A stretch of 64,000 nucleotides of DNA from Lunularia cruciata (taxonomy: Eukaryota > Streptophyta > Marchantiopsida > Lunulariales > Lunulariaceae), in assembly GCA_948567375.1 (NCBI GenBank), contig OX419756.1, positions 31,014,333-31,078,332 on the forward strand. Direction: 5' to 3'. Position 1 is the first letter of the stretch. Every line of letters starts with the position of its first letter. A program made the position numbers and the translations under genes. This document shows, in pieces, positions 1 through 10,970 of the stretch. The notes under the pieces are model-generated. The model was not told the DNA's origin. It saw nothing but the letters and a program-made list of their open reading frames with translations, and ran no database searches.

Positions 1-2064
1 GGGTACTCCCCCTAATGTCACCATCTTTGCCTTCCGCTTTGGGTTTGAAGTCCATCCATGTTCAAATTTGACTTTGGGACGCTTCATGATGGTGATGGGA
101 GTACTGGTGGTCTTGACCTGAGGTCTTTGGGTTGGCCCACCTTGGCTTGAATTAGATGCTTTACTCTGGATCAGATGTCCGCCGGAAAAACTGGAAGCTT
201 TGTCTTTGTCTCCTCCTCCAAACTCAGTTCTCGGGTCCTAAGTATCACTTCCTTGAGTTCTTTTTGCAAGGCTTTAGTAAGGATCTTTTCCTCCTTAGCA
301 GAAAGGATTGCCTTTGGGCGCAACCTGTTTGCCTTTCTTGAAGATGAAAAGGTCATACTCAGCTCTTTGGGATCACGCTTCTTCTAACTTGTGCGCGTCT
401 CAACCTTCAAAATTTCAAGGTCGGGCCATTCTCCTTCCGAGGCTAGACTCCCTTTTTGAAGTCTCTCCTCCTCAAGTGTTATACAATTTACAGTTGTATC
501 ACCCTTTGCCTGAAGTGCAGCATGCTCAGCCGGGGTCTGTACATACTTTACAGGCGGCTAAGGGTTTGGGGGTTGAGGGCATTGGTTGCCCGTATGACCT
601 GATCCTTTGCAATTTCCGCATAGGAGAATGTACTCAATTTGCCTTCTTAGCTCCAGACAGTTGGGTGACCAAAATCCCATCGAGCCACAATTGTAACATG
701 CTCCAGGTGCAACATTCTGGGGTTGGTTTTGGTTGCTCATCAGGGGTCTTTGTGGAGGAGCATTGGGGTTATACTCTCTTGGTCCATACCTTGGACCTTG
801 ACACGATGTGCTCGCTTGAGGCGGTACCACTTGGGTTTGGTACACCGCCTCCTTGTCCTCTACTTGGTTCCATCATGGAACCCAATCAATCTGCTACATC
901 GAGAATGCATAACGAGTATTGCATTCTATGTTTGCATGGCCTGACTTGCCACACGCAGTGCACCATACATTAGATCTGCCAAATAATGGAGGCTTCCTTT
1001 GATCCTTCGTCCCAATTATCTGGATCTTAAAATCCAAAAACTCTTTTATGAGAGCATCCAACTTGGTGTCAGCCTTATGTTCACTCTTTGCTGGAGGAGT
1101 CACTAGTTTCTTTCCCCCACATCTTTGCACTCGTCTTGGCTTTGATTCTTCTTTGGATTCCAAAGAAGAGCTTGAAGACGTGGAGGATTCCTTGGAAGAA
1201 GGAGATGTATTGTGAGAAGCTCTCCTTTTGGGCTTCTTGCCCTTCTTTTCTCGGTTTCTTTGATTACCGGTAGAGTGAGAGTGAGCCGCCTCATAGTGGG
1301 TGACATGTTTGAGTACCTTGTCGAGGGAAGTTACATTTCTCCCTTGCAAAGATCCAAATCTCTTGTGAAAAGTCCCCCAGGAACTAGGTGATGGCTTGGG
1401 CATTGGAGTAACCCACCACACCCAATTGCTTCAGAACTCAGTTCAAGAGTACCATGAACCGCTCAGAGTAGTCTCTCAACTCATTGCGGCACTCAATGAG
1501 TTGGGTGCCGCAAAGACACTCGTGTTGTAATCAACCTCTCGGAAGTGTTCCATGAAATTGTTCTTCAATTTGGCCCAGTCTGCTTGTACGAACCCCTTAT
1601 AGTTTACATGGGTGTACCAACTCCAGGCTTTCTTTTGGAGCAGACTTGGGAAAATGCACAGTAAATCCACCGAGTCATATTCCTTGTTGGCAAAGAGATG
1701 ACTTTGAATTCTTTGTTGAATTCATCAGAATCTTTGTCTTACTCTGTCCCCTTGTATTTTTGATAGGCACGTCGGGTGATAGGTAGCAAAATCATTGTTC
1801 AACTTGGTGGGATTGGCTGGGCTAAGTTTGAACTTGATGGGACCAAGGAGCTGGCTGGTATTGACGCCGTGTTGACAGCCCAAGGGGTCTAATTTGTCAA
1901 GTTCAAAATAGAGTCTTCTTTGACAATTTCTCCTCTAAGGGTGTCAACTTCAACCCAAATAGAAGTAAGAGGTTCAACACCTTCCAAGTCTTCTCCAAAA
2001 GTCCTTCAAGACAACCAAGGAATCGTGCATAAAAGATGTTGACACTCTTCTTCCATAAGTGTTG
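1..2064 (-). mobile_element. Family X Ty3/gypsy fragment (X0), gag part only
   Basis: The reverse complement is colinear with about 35893-37980 of the better preserved X1 element, from the gag capsid region through three zinc knuckles into the gag-protease linker. It is cut by the window start and, at 2064/2065, by the first base of an A-family LTR. No X LTR, primer site or pol is present here. Junction sequence at 2040-2064 matches X1 near 35893-35920, so the A element seems to have landed inside X gag, or a deletion joined them. Confidence 0.85.
171..1690 (-). pseudogene. Degraded gag polyprotein of X0 (three zinc knuckles, one broken)
   Basis: Gag packages element RNA into virus-like particles in the cytoplasm. 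Read on the minus strand, four frame pieces follow one another: a capsid part (1670-1476, with the KKAWSWYTHV motif), a Ser/Lys-rich linker leading to knuckle 1 CTACGKSGHANIEC (1421-894), knuckles 2 and 3 (845-558) and a Lys/Glu-rich tail (356-171). Knuckle 2 reads CYNCGSMGFWSPNC: the metal-binding His is Phe, whereas the same place in X1 (about 37260) has GHWSPNC. Knuckle 3 CGNCKGSGHTGNQC is intact. Frameshifts separate the pieces, so no full protein is possible. The three-knuckle plan is shared with X1. Confidence 0.8.
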
Positions 2065-2756
2065 TGTAACACCCATTTATGCATGTGTGTGGTATTGTGA
2101 TATTTAGCTTCGTATTATAAGTACTTGAGAGATATTATTATATAGAGATAAAGGATGATTCTACATTAGTCATGATTAGCTTAAGTTAGTCATAGCTAAG
2201 ATAGAGGGGACCTGACTTTAGAAGAAGTAGAAAAGATGAGCACCACTATTTTGGATTTTAGTGTGTTGACTTGGTATTTATTCCTAGGTGTTTGGCTTTG
2301 AGGAAAGAGTTGAGAACTCTTGGGCCCGCAAGCCTTTTTGTTTTGGATTCTTCTTTAGTCCAAGGATAGCAAATGTGAAGGAATCCTTGACTTAGTGGTT
2401 GGGTCAAGATAAGACCACATGCTTAGGAGAATATGCCCATGTGAATGGATATTCCTTTCTACTTTTTGACTTTACTTGACTTTTAGCCTAGTAACTTGAG
2501 TTACTCAAGTAATTAGTAACTTTGGTGCGTAACTATTTCAAAAGTATATAAACAAGGGATGAGGAGATACTCAACATCCTTTCATTTGCAACTATCTCTC
2601 TCTCATTGAGTTCTCTATTGATCAATGTCTTGAGTCTTGGAGTGTTAGCCTTGAAGGAGTATGATGGAGTTGGGGTTCCTTGCCTTCTTAGTCCATGGTG
2701 CACTACCATAATAGCCATCAGAGGTTCATCCTGAGTGAGAGACAAGCTGGCTCACA
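2065..2756 (+). repeat. LTR of family A (5' LTR of the plus-strand A element)
   Basis: It starts TGTAACACCC and ends GGCTCACA, the TG...CA form of an LTR, and is 692 bp. Further copies lie at 18583-19254, 22412-23779, 22754-23428, 23780-23908 (piece) and 62044-62722. The end is fixed by comparison: copies agree up to CTCACA and then diverge, and here a primer-site-like sequence follows within 5 bases. Three copies (here, the 18583 copy and the 62044 copy) can be placed as 5' or 3' LTRs by flanking PBS, leader or polypurine tract. Confidence 0.9.
2545..2552 (+). promoter_or_regulatory. Putative TATA box of A LTR
   Basis: TATATAAA sits about 210 bp before the LTR end, followed by a run free of ATG. 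The same AGTATATAA block recurs at the same place in the other A LTRs (for example near 18770 and 62255 on the minus strand), which fits a conserved core promoter. Not experimentally supported. Confidence 0.5.
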
Positions 2757-2760
2757 TTTT

Positions 2761-2779
2761 TGGTTCCGTTGTCGGGACC
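2761..2779 (+). other. Decayed primer binding site, tRNA-Asp-like
   Basis: TGGTTCCGTTGTCGGGACC begins 5 bases after the LTR end. It resembles TGGCGCCGTTGCCGGGGATC, the tRNA-Asp-complementary site that I recall for many Athila/Tat elements, with several C-to-T-type changes. The tRNA assignment is from memory and should be checked against plant tRNA-Asp. Confidence 0.6.
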
Positions 2780-2797
2780 TCTCTAGAAGGCAAGATA

Positions 2798-4088
2798 ATG
2801 TTCCGCGTTCAATTCTACATAAGGCAGAAGGAGGCTATGAGAGCTCACTTGGAGAGAACATTAGGAGAAGAGAGGGCTGAACTTATGTTAAAGAACCAAG
2901 ATCTATTTGTATACACTATAGTTCATTATGATGTCTTTGAGGTGATTTGGTACATCTTGTACACATGAGAGGAATTGGAGAGCTTGTGTGAGGTGGATTG
3001 CAGATTTTGGGGATTAAGGTGATTTTGGGCAAAATCTCAAGTTTGAGATCTGGACTTGAAATTTCTACACATGATAGCTTGCGTTATCTTTCAGTTAGCA
3101 CACTTGAAATTATTGTGAGAGCTACTATGTGCACTGTGCTTGAAATTTTGAAATTTGATAGGGTAAAGTGCTCTCGTAACTGCATGCTCTCTGGAAAATG
3201 GTACAGAGTTTGCCATTTCTTTAATTTTCAGTGAATTGTCTTGAAAATTTTAAAGAACATTGAGTGTATTGTATCCCACCTGCTGCCACACAAATTAGAG
3301 AGAGATCGTTCTTGCACAGGGAGTTATGAGTTTTTGAAGTGAAGGGGGTGGTTTTCAGACCAAATCTGGAATATGTGTGCTGAATAGAAAGGTGTCTAGG
3401 CTAAATGGCTCAATGAAAAGATCTGAAATTTTGCAAGGAGGGACACCTTGGAGTTTTGATCAAGTGTGAAAAATTTTAGAAGACTGTGACAAAATGATTG
3501 GGAGATTTGAGTGACATTGTGAGAAAGGGTCAATACTGCAGAGTGGAGATCTCATGCATGAGGAGTTTGAGAGCAACAAAAAGCATGTTTGAGTGTTTAG
3601 ATTCATCTTGGGAACATGGAGGGTCATCAAGAGTGGAAATTGATATTATGCAAGGTTCCCCAAGGGTTTGAAGTGATTTAGAGGTGGATTTTAGGAAAAG
3701 TGAGTTTACAATAGAATTTGAAGAGAGTGTTGAGAGGAACCAAAAACCTACACCACTTGGAGGAAAGAGTGAGTCTTAGTGCTTTCTATGTGGAGAGAAG
3801 GGACATAAGGCAAGTTCATGTCCATTGACCTTTGAGAGCAAGAGATTGAGGGAAAGGAGAGGCTTACTTGACTTGGGTTTGCATGTTGGACCTTCTTCAC
3901 CAAGATTAGGATGTAGAAGATCTAAGACCAAGGAGTTGTGTGAGGTTTGTGGAGTGGAAGGACTTCCAAAAGGACATGAGTGTAGTGGAGTAAAAGCACT
4001 TTTGGAGACTTTGGTGAAGGATCTTGGAGAGAATCTTAGTACAGCTACCAAAATACTACTACCTTCATCAGCTAGTTCTCAAAATTAG
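2798..4088 (+). pseudogene. Extra ORF upstream of gag in family A, zinc-finger protein
   Basis: Between the primer site and the position where gag starts in the minus-strand A copy lies a broken reading frame of about 400 codons. It opens with ATG at 2798 (MFRVQFYIRQKEAMRAHLER). After degraded sequence, a conserved block (about 3420-4088) ends in two cysteine motifs: CFLCGEKGHKASSC, a perfect CX2CX4HX4C knuckle near 3780-3825, and CEVCGVEGLPKGHEC (CX2CX8HXC) near 3940. A TAG just before the knuckle is AAG in the minus-strand A copy (about 18147), so it is a mutation. The frame closes with TAG at 4086-4088. Known Tat/Ogre elements have an ORF of unknown function before gag; this may be the counterpart, but I infer that from position only. 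Whether an intron lies between the two parts is unknown. Confidence 0.55.
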
Positions 4089-4254
4089 TGATAGAAATAA
4101 TCTTTCAACTTATGGATAAACTATCAATGAGAGTTAGATTAATATGCACTCTAGGATTTGATGTTGCTATAGAAATCTTGGAGCAAGCTGAACCTTTTGT
4201 GTTCCCTAGAGTGGATTATTCTCAAATGGTGTTTGTCATGTATATACTCTATTT

Positions 4255-5620
4255 TTGTCTAAGTTGGAGAATGAGGTACCTGAACCGGAGGAGAAGAAGA
4301 TTACAATTCAGAGGGGAGTTTGGTCTAGACGCAAGGCAAAGTGTGAACGGGTCCAAGCAAGGCAAGGGAAGAGGAGAATGCTAGTTTGGGAAGTGAAGCG
4401 TCTATTCTGATATGACAACTGCAGAGAAGAAGGCGAGTATTGGGAGAAGAAGAGGTGCAGAAGGAGATCACTCCGTAGGTTGAAGTAGTTGCAAGTGATG
4501 GAGTGGAGTACCTATGAGAAATTGTGTGCCCGTTGTTAGTGAACAAGAAGAAAGAGATGCAGTCTAAATGCCCAGAGGTGAAGACTGTGGTGCAGGTATT
4601 GGCAAGACTGGAAGAAGAGAACTTGGAGTTGAAGAAGAGTATAATCCAAGGCGAGGAGGAAAGGGAAGTACTGCGAGGGGATGCAATAGTGCAGTGTCAA
4701 GTAATTGACAACTTGAAGAGAGAGGCAAGGTATAGAGAGGAACTCGTGAAGAAGAGTGACATAGCAAGGGAGAGACAAGTAGCTGACTATGAAATCTTGA
4801 AGCAACAATTTGCTGATTCAAGACTAGAAATTATCCATGCTATGGCAAGGGTAGCAAAGAAGGAACAAGAGATTGATAGAGTGATGGAGAGTGTAGAAGA
4901 GAAGAAGCAACTGTGGCAACGGGAGTCGACAGTGAGATATAGGGAAGAAGAGAGATTACGAGAGTTACTTTGTAATCAGGAGGAGAAGATTGTGCAGAAG
5001 GAGAAGGAGAAGGAAACTATGAAAGCCGAGTTCAAGGGAGAATTGGCAATGTATAGGGAAGACTGGCTTGCAGATTGGGAGCATGAAAGGAAGATGAGAT
5101 TTGAGCCATTGAAGGAGATTGTAATCAGGATGAATGCAATGTTGAGTACAGAGGTCAATGTTTGTATTGAAGAAATGAGGCTGCACGAGTTGAAGTTGTT
5201 GGTGTAGGAGACGAGGAGGAGACATGCAAAAGATACAAACTTGAATGCTCTGTTAATTAGTCTCAAAACTCGGGTAGATAGGAAAATATTGGAAGTAGAA
5301 GACAATATCACAATTACATTAGACTTAGTAAAGTTGGAGATAGATAAACTTCAGAAAGATGTTAGAGCAAAACCCGAAGTAGATGAAGTAGGAGTGCAGA
5401 TGTCTTCAAAATTACCATTGGAGACATTAGATAAGAGTGGGTCATAAGATAAGGAGTTAGAAAGATTACCCACTAGTGAAATGTCATCACGAAAGAGAAC
5501 TGTATGATCTAGTAGAATATGTAGGAATTATGAAACTCAAGGACAGAGTAGTAGGAAGTAAAGTTACTTTGGGATCGGGTTTGAAAGCCAAAGAAGAAGT
5601 AGACATCGGATTGGATTAGT
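4255..5620 (+). pseudogene. LTR-encoded coiled-coil protein of X, C-terminal half
   Basis: This is the best preserved coiled-coil part of the X LTR protein. Frame 4524-5207 is open for 227 residues, almost all helix-forming, rich in Glu, Lys, Arg and Leu with heptad spacing (LARLEEENLELKKSIIQ, then EEKIVQKEKEKETMKAEFKG). One TAG (5205-5207) separates it from 5241-5447, and the frame closes near 5620 with the tail that ends DIGLD in this copy. Homologous pieces lie at 27023-28145, 45700-46764, 47557-48320 and 52703-53490. No catalytic motif is visible. The gene lies wholly inside the LTR, not in gag-pol. It could be mistaken for a kinesin- or myosin-like cellular gene, but the repeated copies and LTR ends argue against that. 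Confidence 0.7.
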
Positions 5621-6414
5621 AACCGATTTGAGATTTGAATAAGAAGATATGAAGAGGTGCATTGTCATTTCAGATCTGTAGGTTTGTAGAGTTATTAGGA
5701 AGAGGTACATTAGGAAGATAACTGTCGATTGCTTCACTATTTAAGAGTGACATTCGTAGTCAAATGTTGTTCAATGCTCATTATTTTTGAGAATAGATAA
5801 AGTGAAGTGATGTGAAGTAGTGCTCATAGCTTAAGCTTGATTCCGAGTATCAACTTTGTGTCTATGTTTGTGAGTGTGTGGAGAAATTCAAAGTGCAAGT
5901 CAGTGTGCTTGTTGGATGTTGGATTCCGTAGCCTTGATCTTCATTCTGTGTGTTTGATCCTGAGTGAAGTGCATTGGAGCAATGCCTTGACAGATCTGAG
6001 AGGAATTGTAGTGTTGGTAGTATTCTGCATTTGTGAGTGCATTGCGAAGTTGATGTGAAGCAATTTTGATCAAGGAAGTTGTGCCTTCAATGGAGGGATG
6101 GAACATAATTCTGAGGCAAAGTCATTTTGCAGTGAAGTGTCATTTTTGGGAGAGCCTGAATCATCACAATCAAGATTGTTTGGAAAGAGTTGAAGGTGTT
6201 GTGATTAAGAAGTGTTAGTTTGTGACAAGACTGCAAGTTAATGCTTGTTACTCTCTTCTGGGTGTGGTTTCTACCTGAGAGATTAAAGACACAACCAAGA
6301 AGAACTACATGTTACTATTTGACTTTGTATTTGACCAATTCTGACTATTGTCTCTACGGGAACAAACTTTACCTGCCCGATTACCGCAAAAGTAATATTT
6401 GCCGGGTTGTCACA
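4255..6414 (+). repeat. Long-form X LTR, 5'-truncated
   Basis: The right end GGGTTGTCACA (to 6414) is the X LTR terminus seen also at 28937, 33551, 35476, 47556, 52702, 54277 and 54557. The left end is truncated: at about 4254 the A leader (TATATACTCTA) switches directly into the middle of the X LTR, matching about 26765 onward. After 6414 the A pol resumes at ACCCTCAAGTATGG. The A gag gene expected between 4254 and 6415 is missing, so deletion accompanied or followed the insertion. A TATTTAAG block at about 5739-5746 may be the X promoter. Confidence 0.8.
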
Positions 6415-7279
6415 ACCCTCAAGTATGGCCTAAATGTTACCAAGGAGGAGAAGGTGAGATTTGAGGAGATTTTCCGCAAGTTCATCCATGTGTTTGCTTT
6501 TAGTTACAAGGATTTGAAGGAAGTCACTTTGGAGGAGCACAAGATAGAGGTGGAGTCAAATGCAAGACCAATCCGCCAAAAGCAACGTCACATTAGCCCA
6601 CCAATATCTTTGGTTGTGAAGGAAGAGATTGATAAGCTCAAGGAGGCCGGATTTATCTTTGAGGTGGAGAATTCAGAATGGGTGTCTCCAATTGTCATTG
6701 TGAAAAAAAAGAATAGCAAGCTTCGGGTATGTGTAGATTACAAGAAGCTCAATGCTATTACCATGAAGGACTACTGCCTATTGTCATTCATTGATGAGAT
6801 CTTGGAAGAGGTTGCAGGTCATGAGAGGTATAGTTTTGGAGATGGTTATAGTGGATATAACCAAATCAAGATTGCACTAGAGCATCAACAACTCACCACG
6901 TTCACAACACCTTGGTGAACTTATGCTTTCAAGGTCATGCCTTTTGGGCTTTGCAATGCTCTAGCCACATTCCAACGGTTCATGAACAAGGTATTTGAAC
7001 CTTTCATTGGGAAATTTGTGAGAGACTTCATTGATGACTTTGTATCTATGGGAGCAAGGAGGAGAACTTTGAACACCTAATCAAAGTCTTGCAACGCTTG
7101 GATGAGGCAAATGCATCACTCAACCCAGAGAAGTGCATTTTTGGATGTGAAAAAGGTCTACTTTTGGGGCACATCATCTCCAAGGATGGAATAGCAGTTG
7201 ATCCTGAGAAGGTGAGGAAAATATCAGACCTTCCATTCCCTTCAAGCTTGACAAAGTTATGCCAATTCTTGGGGACGGT
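6415..7279 (+). pseudogene. Reverse transcriptase part of A pol (plus-strand copy)
   Basis: Reverse transcriptase makes the DNA copy of the element RNA. The open part runs to a TGA at 6916-6918 and shows WVSPIVIVKKK, RVCVDYKKLNAI and DGYSGYNQIKIA, the N-terminal half of a Ty3/gypsy RT. TGG has become TGA in TFTTPW*TYAF. Beyond it, MPFGLCNA and the catalytic FIDDF (about 7026-7040) remain, then a frameshift just after FIDDF moves EANASLNPEKCIFGC to another frame. The gene stops at 7279 where an X LTR begins inside the QFLG motif. FIDDF instead of YLDD fits the Athila/Tat side of the superfamily. The minus-strand A copy (9016-10530) is a close homologue with different lesions. Confidence 0.85.
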
Positions 7280-8545
7280 TGTGGTACCCACATTTTTTTT
7301 ATTTTGGATGAGTTTAGAAGAAGAAATGCACTGCTGAAACCAAATTGAAAGCAAATGGAGAAGAAATGAGTGCAAACTTGCGATTTGATCAGACCCAAGG
7401 AAGTCAACTTCATGTAAGAGGAAGAAGGGCTTGGTTTGGATCAGACCCGAAGAAGCTTACTTCATGTCAGAGGAGGGAAAAACTCGGATCAAACGTTAAG
7501 GAGGGCAAACCCAAAGGAGAAATAGAAGTTGCAGGTTAGGATTCTTGTGGGGGCCATATCTCAGTGACCACAAGTCTAAATCAAGCGTGCTATATCTTGT
7601 TAGAAGCGTCTCGTTTAGGGCTTTCCGTTGCCACCAAAATCACAAGTTTAAAGGTCTGAAAAAGAAGTTACAAGCATTTGAACTTTTGGAGTAGATGTAC
7701 TCTAGGTTGAGGTTCTTTGGGTCAATGTGACTTCGTACTTTGTAGTTTGTACTTCAGGTTTACATGACTTTGGGTCTAAAGACTTTGCCTCAAGATGAAG
7801 ATGACTAAATCCGAGGTAGTTGGACCTCAGAGTGCAGTGAAGGTGACTTGGGGAGTCTTACTAGAGGGATCAGAGGAAGTTAGAGTGTGAAAGAAGATAG
7901 TTAGGATACCCATGACTTCAATTTCAGTCTGGATTAAAGATGGAACATGAATTGAAGGAGAAGTAGCAGTAGTGAATAAACCCGAAGTGCAGGATCAGAC
8001 TGTAAATGTCTTCGGGTGAGTTACCTGAGTGATTAGGGGAAAGTGTGTTACAAATTGAAGGTGTAGATAGTGTATTCATGCTTTCAATTATAATTTTTGA
8101 CGATGACATAGTAGAATTAGCAAAGTATTGATAATAGCAAAACCCGAAGAAGAAGAAATAAGAGTGCAGGTGTCTTCGGATTTGAGATTTGACACCTTAG
8201 AGAAGAGTGGGTTGGGAGATAGAGATTTAGAAGGCTTAATTATGATAGGAATTGCAGATCAGGAAGGAGAAGTGTTAGAATTAGTGGAGGAATTGGAAGT
8301 TGTGAAACCCAAGGACAGAGTAGTAAGAAGTAAAGTTACTTTGGGTTTGGGTTTGGAAGCCGAGAAAGAAGTAGACATCGGATCAGAGTAGAAACTAGTT
8401 TGAGATTTGAAAAGACAGATATGAAAGGTTGCATTGTCATATGAGATCTGCAGGTTTGTAGAGTTGTTAGGAAGAGAACTATTGATTTGTTCACTATTTA
8501 AGAGAGTTCACTGTCAATTTTTTCACTGTCGATTTGTTCACTATT
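7280..8545 (+). repeat. Short-form X LTR, 3'-truncated
   Basis: It starts TGTGGTACCCACATTTTTTT at 7280 inside A reverse transcriptase and follows the two complete short copies (31635-33551 and 50764-52702) for about 1.27 kb. It stops near 8545, where inverted A integrase begins; the last 700 bp and the TGTCACA end are missing. Just before the break, TTCACTGTCGATTTGTTCACT-like units repeat two to three times (8505-8545). A frame piece at 8128-8391 encodes the C-terminal tail (LDTLEKSG-type motif) shared with the long form. Confidence 0.8.
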
Positions 8546-10970
8546 ATTCCTTGGGGTTCTATTGAGAGGACCTACAAAATCAATTCCCCACTTCTCAAAA
8601 GGTCCTAGCAATGGAATTGATCTAAGTGATGGAGTGGATGTAGACTTTCTAGCAAAAGCTTGACAAACATGACAAGTTTTGCAATAATCAAGACAATCCT
8701 TGAAAATCACTCTCCAATGGTGACCTGCATCTAGAATCTTGAAAGCAGTCACCTTTCCTACAAAGTGTCCTCCACATACTAAACCTTCATGAAACTCCTT
8801 TATGAGTAGGGTAGACTCTTCCTTACCCACTGCTCTTCGAAGTAGACCATCTGCTCCTTGGTGAAAAAGAATATCCTCCACCATTGTGTAAGGTCTAGAT
8901 CTTGCTGTTAGGGCCTTCCTCTCCCTAGCATGCATCCCTTCTAGATAGTTACCTCTTGTCACAAAATCCACAATCTCCTTGTACTCCATTGAAACCTCTT
9001 GAGTGACTGAGATTGTCATGAGCTCCTCATCCAAGAAGGAATCATCTCTGGCTCAACCATTGGCTCATCTCCATCATGATCATAGGCTCTAGATAACAAA
9101 TCAGCATTTGCATGTTTCTTTCCAGGCCTATCCTCAATGGTGTAGTCATACTCAGACAAGAGTATCATCCACCTTGCTAGTCTCCCTTCAACATTAGGCT
9201 TGTTGAAGATGTACTTCAAAGCCTTGTGATCCGTGACAATGGTGGCTTTCCCTCCAATCAAGTAGTGTCTAAACTTCTTGAGACCAAAGATCACTGCCAA
9301 CCCTTCTCTCTCAGTGACAGAGTAGTTCTTCTTTGCTGAAACCATATGCCTACTAGCATAAGCTATTGGATGATCATGCCCATCTTGGTCTAATTGACTA
9401 AGAGTGCATCCTATAGCTACATTAGAAGCATCAGTGTAGAGGATGAAAGGCGTACTCCAATCAGGTTTAGCAAGAATTGGAGCTACAACAAGGGATTGCT
9501 TGAGCTCCTCAAAAGCTTTGAGAGCCTCCTTGTCTTCCAAAATCACCATGTAATCTACACCCTTCTTCATGTAGATGGTCAATGCATAAGCCTTGTTGGA
9601 AAATGAGAAGATGAACCTTCTATAGTACCCAACCATCCCCAAGAATTGGTGTATTTTTGTCAAGCTTGAAGGGAATGGAAGGTCTGAGATTTTCCTCACC
9701 TTCTCAAGATCAATTGCGATTCCATCCTTGGAGATGATGTGCCCCAAAAGTAGACCTTCTTCACATCCAAAAATGCACTTCTCTGGGTTGAGTGATGCAT
9801 TTGCCTCATCCAAGCGTTGCAAGACTTTGATTAGGTGCTCAAAGTGCTCTTCCTTGCTCCCATAGACACAAAAGTCAGCAATGAAGTCTATCACAAATTT
9901 CTCAATGAAAGGTTCAAATACCTTATTCATGAACCGTTGGAATGTGGCTGGAGCATTGCAAAGCCCAAAAGGCATGACCTTGAAAGCGTAAGTTCCCCAA
10001 GGTGTGGTGAATGTGGTGAGTTGTTGATGCTCTGGTGCAATCTTGATTTGGTTGTATCCACTATAACCATCTCCAAAATTGTACCTCTCATGACCTGCAA
10101 CCTCCTCTAAGATCTCATCAATAATGGCAATGGGTAGTAGTCCTTCTTGGTAACAACATTGAGCTTCTTGTAATCCACACATACCCGAAGCTTGCCATTC
10201 TTTTTCTTCACAATGACAATTGGAGACACCCATTCTGAATTCTCTACCTCAATGATAAATCCAGCCTCCTTGGGGCTTATCAATCTCCTCCTTCACAACC
10301 AAAGATATTGGTGGGGTAATGCGATGTTGCTTTTGGCGGATTGGTCTTGCATGTGACTCCACCTCTATCTTGTGCTCCTCCAAGGTGACTTCCTTCAAAT
10401 CCTTGTAACTAAAAGCAAACACATGGATGAACTTGCGGAAAATCTCCTCAAATCTCACCTTCTCCTCCTTGGTAACATTTGGACCATACTTGAGGGTAGA
10501 TAACCTTCTCTCTACCACCTCAAGTGTCAATGGTGATTTATCTGGGTCAAAACCTCTAGCTTAGGTGCAAAATCCATAGCACACAAAGGATACACATCTG
10601 AATCAGATTCAGATTCATCCTCCTTCGTGGAAGTCTCCTCCTCCATGCTTGTGTCCACACTTGAAGCTCCTTCTTCAGAATCTGATTCCCAATAATCAGA
10701 AGATGGTGTATCTGAATGTGAAGTGTTAGTGGTGTTAGTCACAAGAACTGTGACCCTCTGGTTTGATGACCCAATTCTCAAGTACCCTTTGTGCCATCTA
10801 TCAGTTGTGCGTGCTGCTCTCAACCATGGCCTCCCTAGAAGTAAGTCATAGCTTGAATCCTTCAAGACTTGGAAAGTCATGAGCTCTCTTCTTCTCTTGT
10901 GCCAAAAGCTCCAAATTAAGACTCTTGGAGTTTGAGCACTCTCCCTTCTCATACTTGCTCTCCACCACAT
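8546..10970 (-). pseudogene. A pol (protease end, RT, RNase H, integrase N-terminus), broken
   Basis: In sense order: 10970-10527 carries the end of the aspartic protease (YDLLLGRPWL) and an acidic Ser/Glu/Asp linker. The D-T/S-G active site that should precede it is not seen in any frame, so this segment is probably deleted. 10530-10249 is the RT N-terminus, ending in a frameshift (EEIDKPQGG). 10233-9016 is RT plus RNase H, with [39 protein letters not shown], RNase H YTDAS and TDHKALKYIF. The catalytic FIDDF reads FIADF here (Asp to Ala, codon at 9877-9879), so RT would be dead. 9034-8546 is the integrase zinc-binding domain (HEG...GHF, CKTCHVCQ) and the first core Asp (GIDFVGPL), in a shifted frame and then truncated. 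It belongs with non-chromodomain Ty3/gypsy. Confidence 0.85.

Noticed and set aside
308..973. A 221-codon plus-strand frame, the longest in the first kilobase
   Set aside because: It is antisense to the X0 gag region, whose minus-strand frames hold the zinc knuckles.
4524..5207. A 227-codon open coiled-coil frame that looks like a kinesin, myosin or centrosomal gene fragment
   Set aside because: It lies inside an X LTR remnant and recurs in the other X LTR copies with the same flanks; no motor domain or introns are seen.
4536..5311. Several minus-strand open frames opposite the coiled coil
   Set aside because: They are shadows of a purine-rich plus-strand frame; Leu/Phe/Ser-rich translations without motifs.
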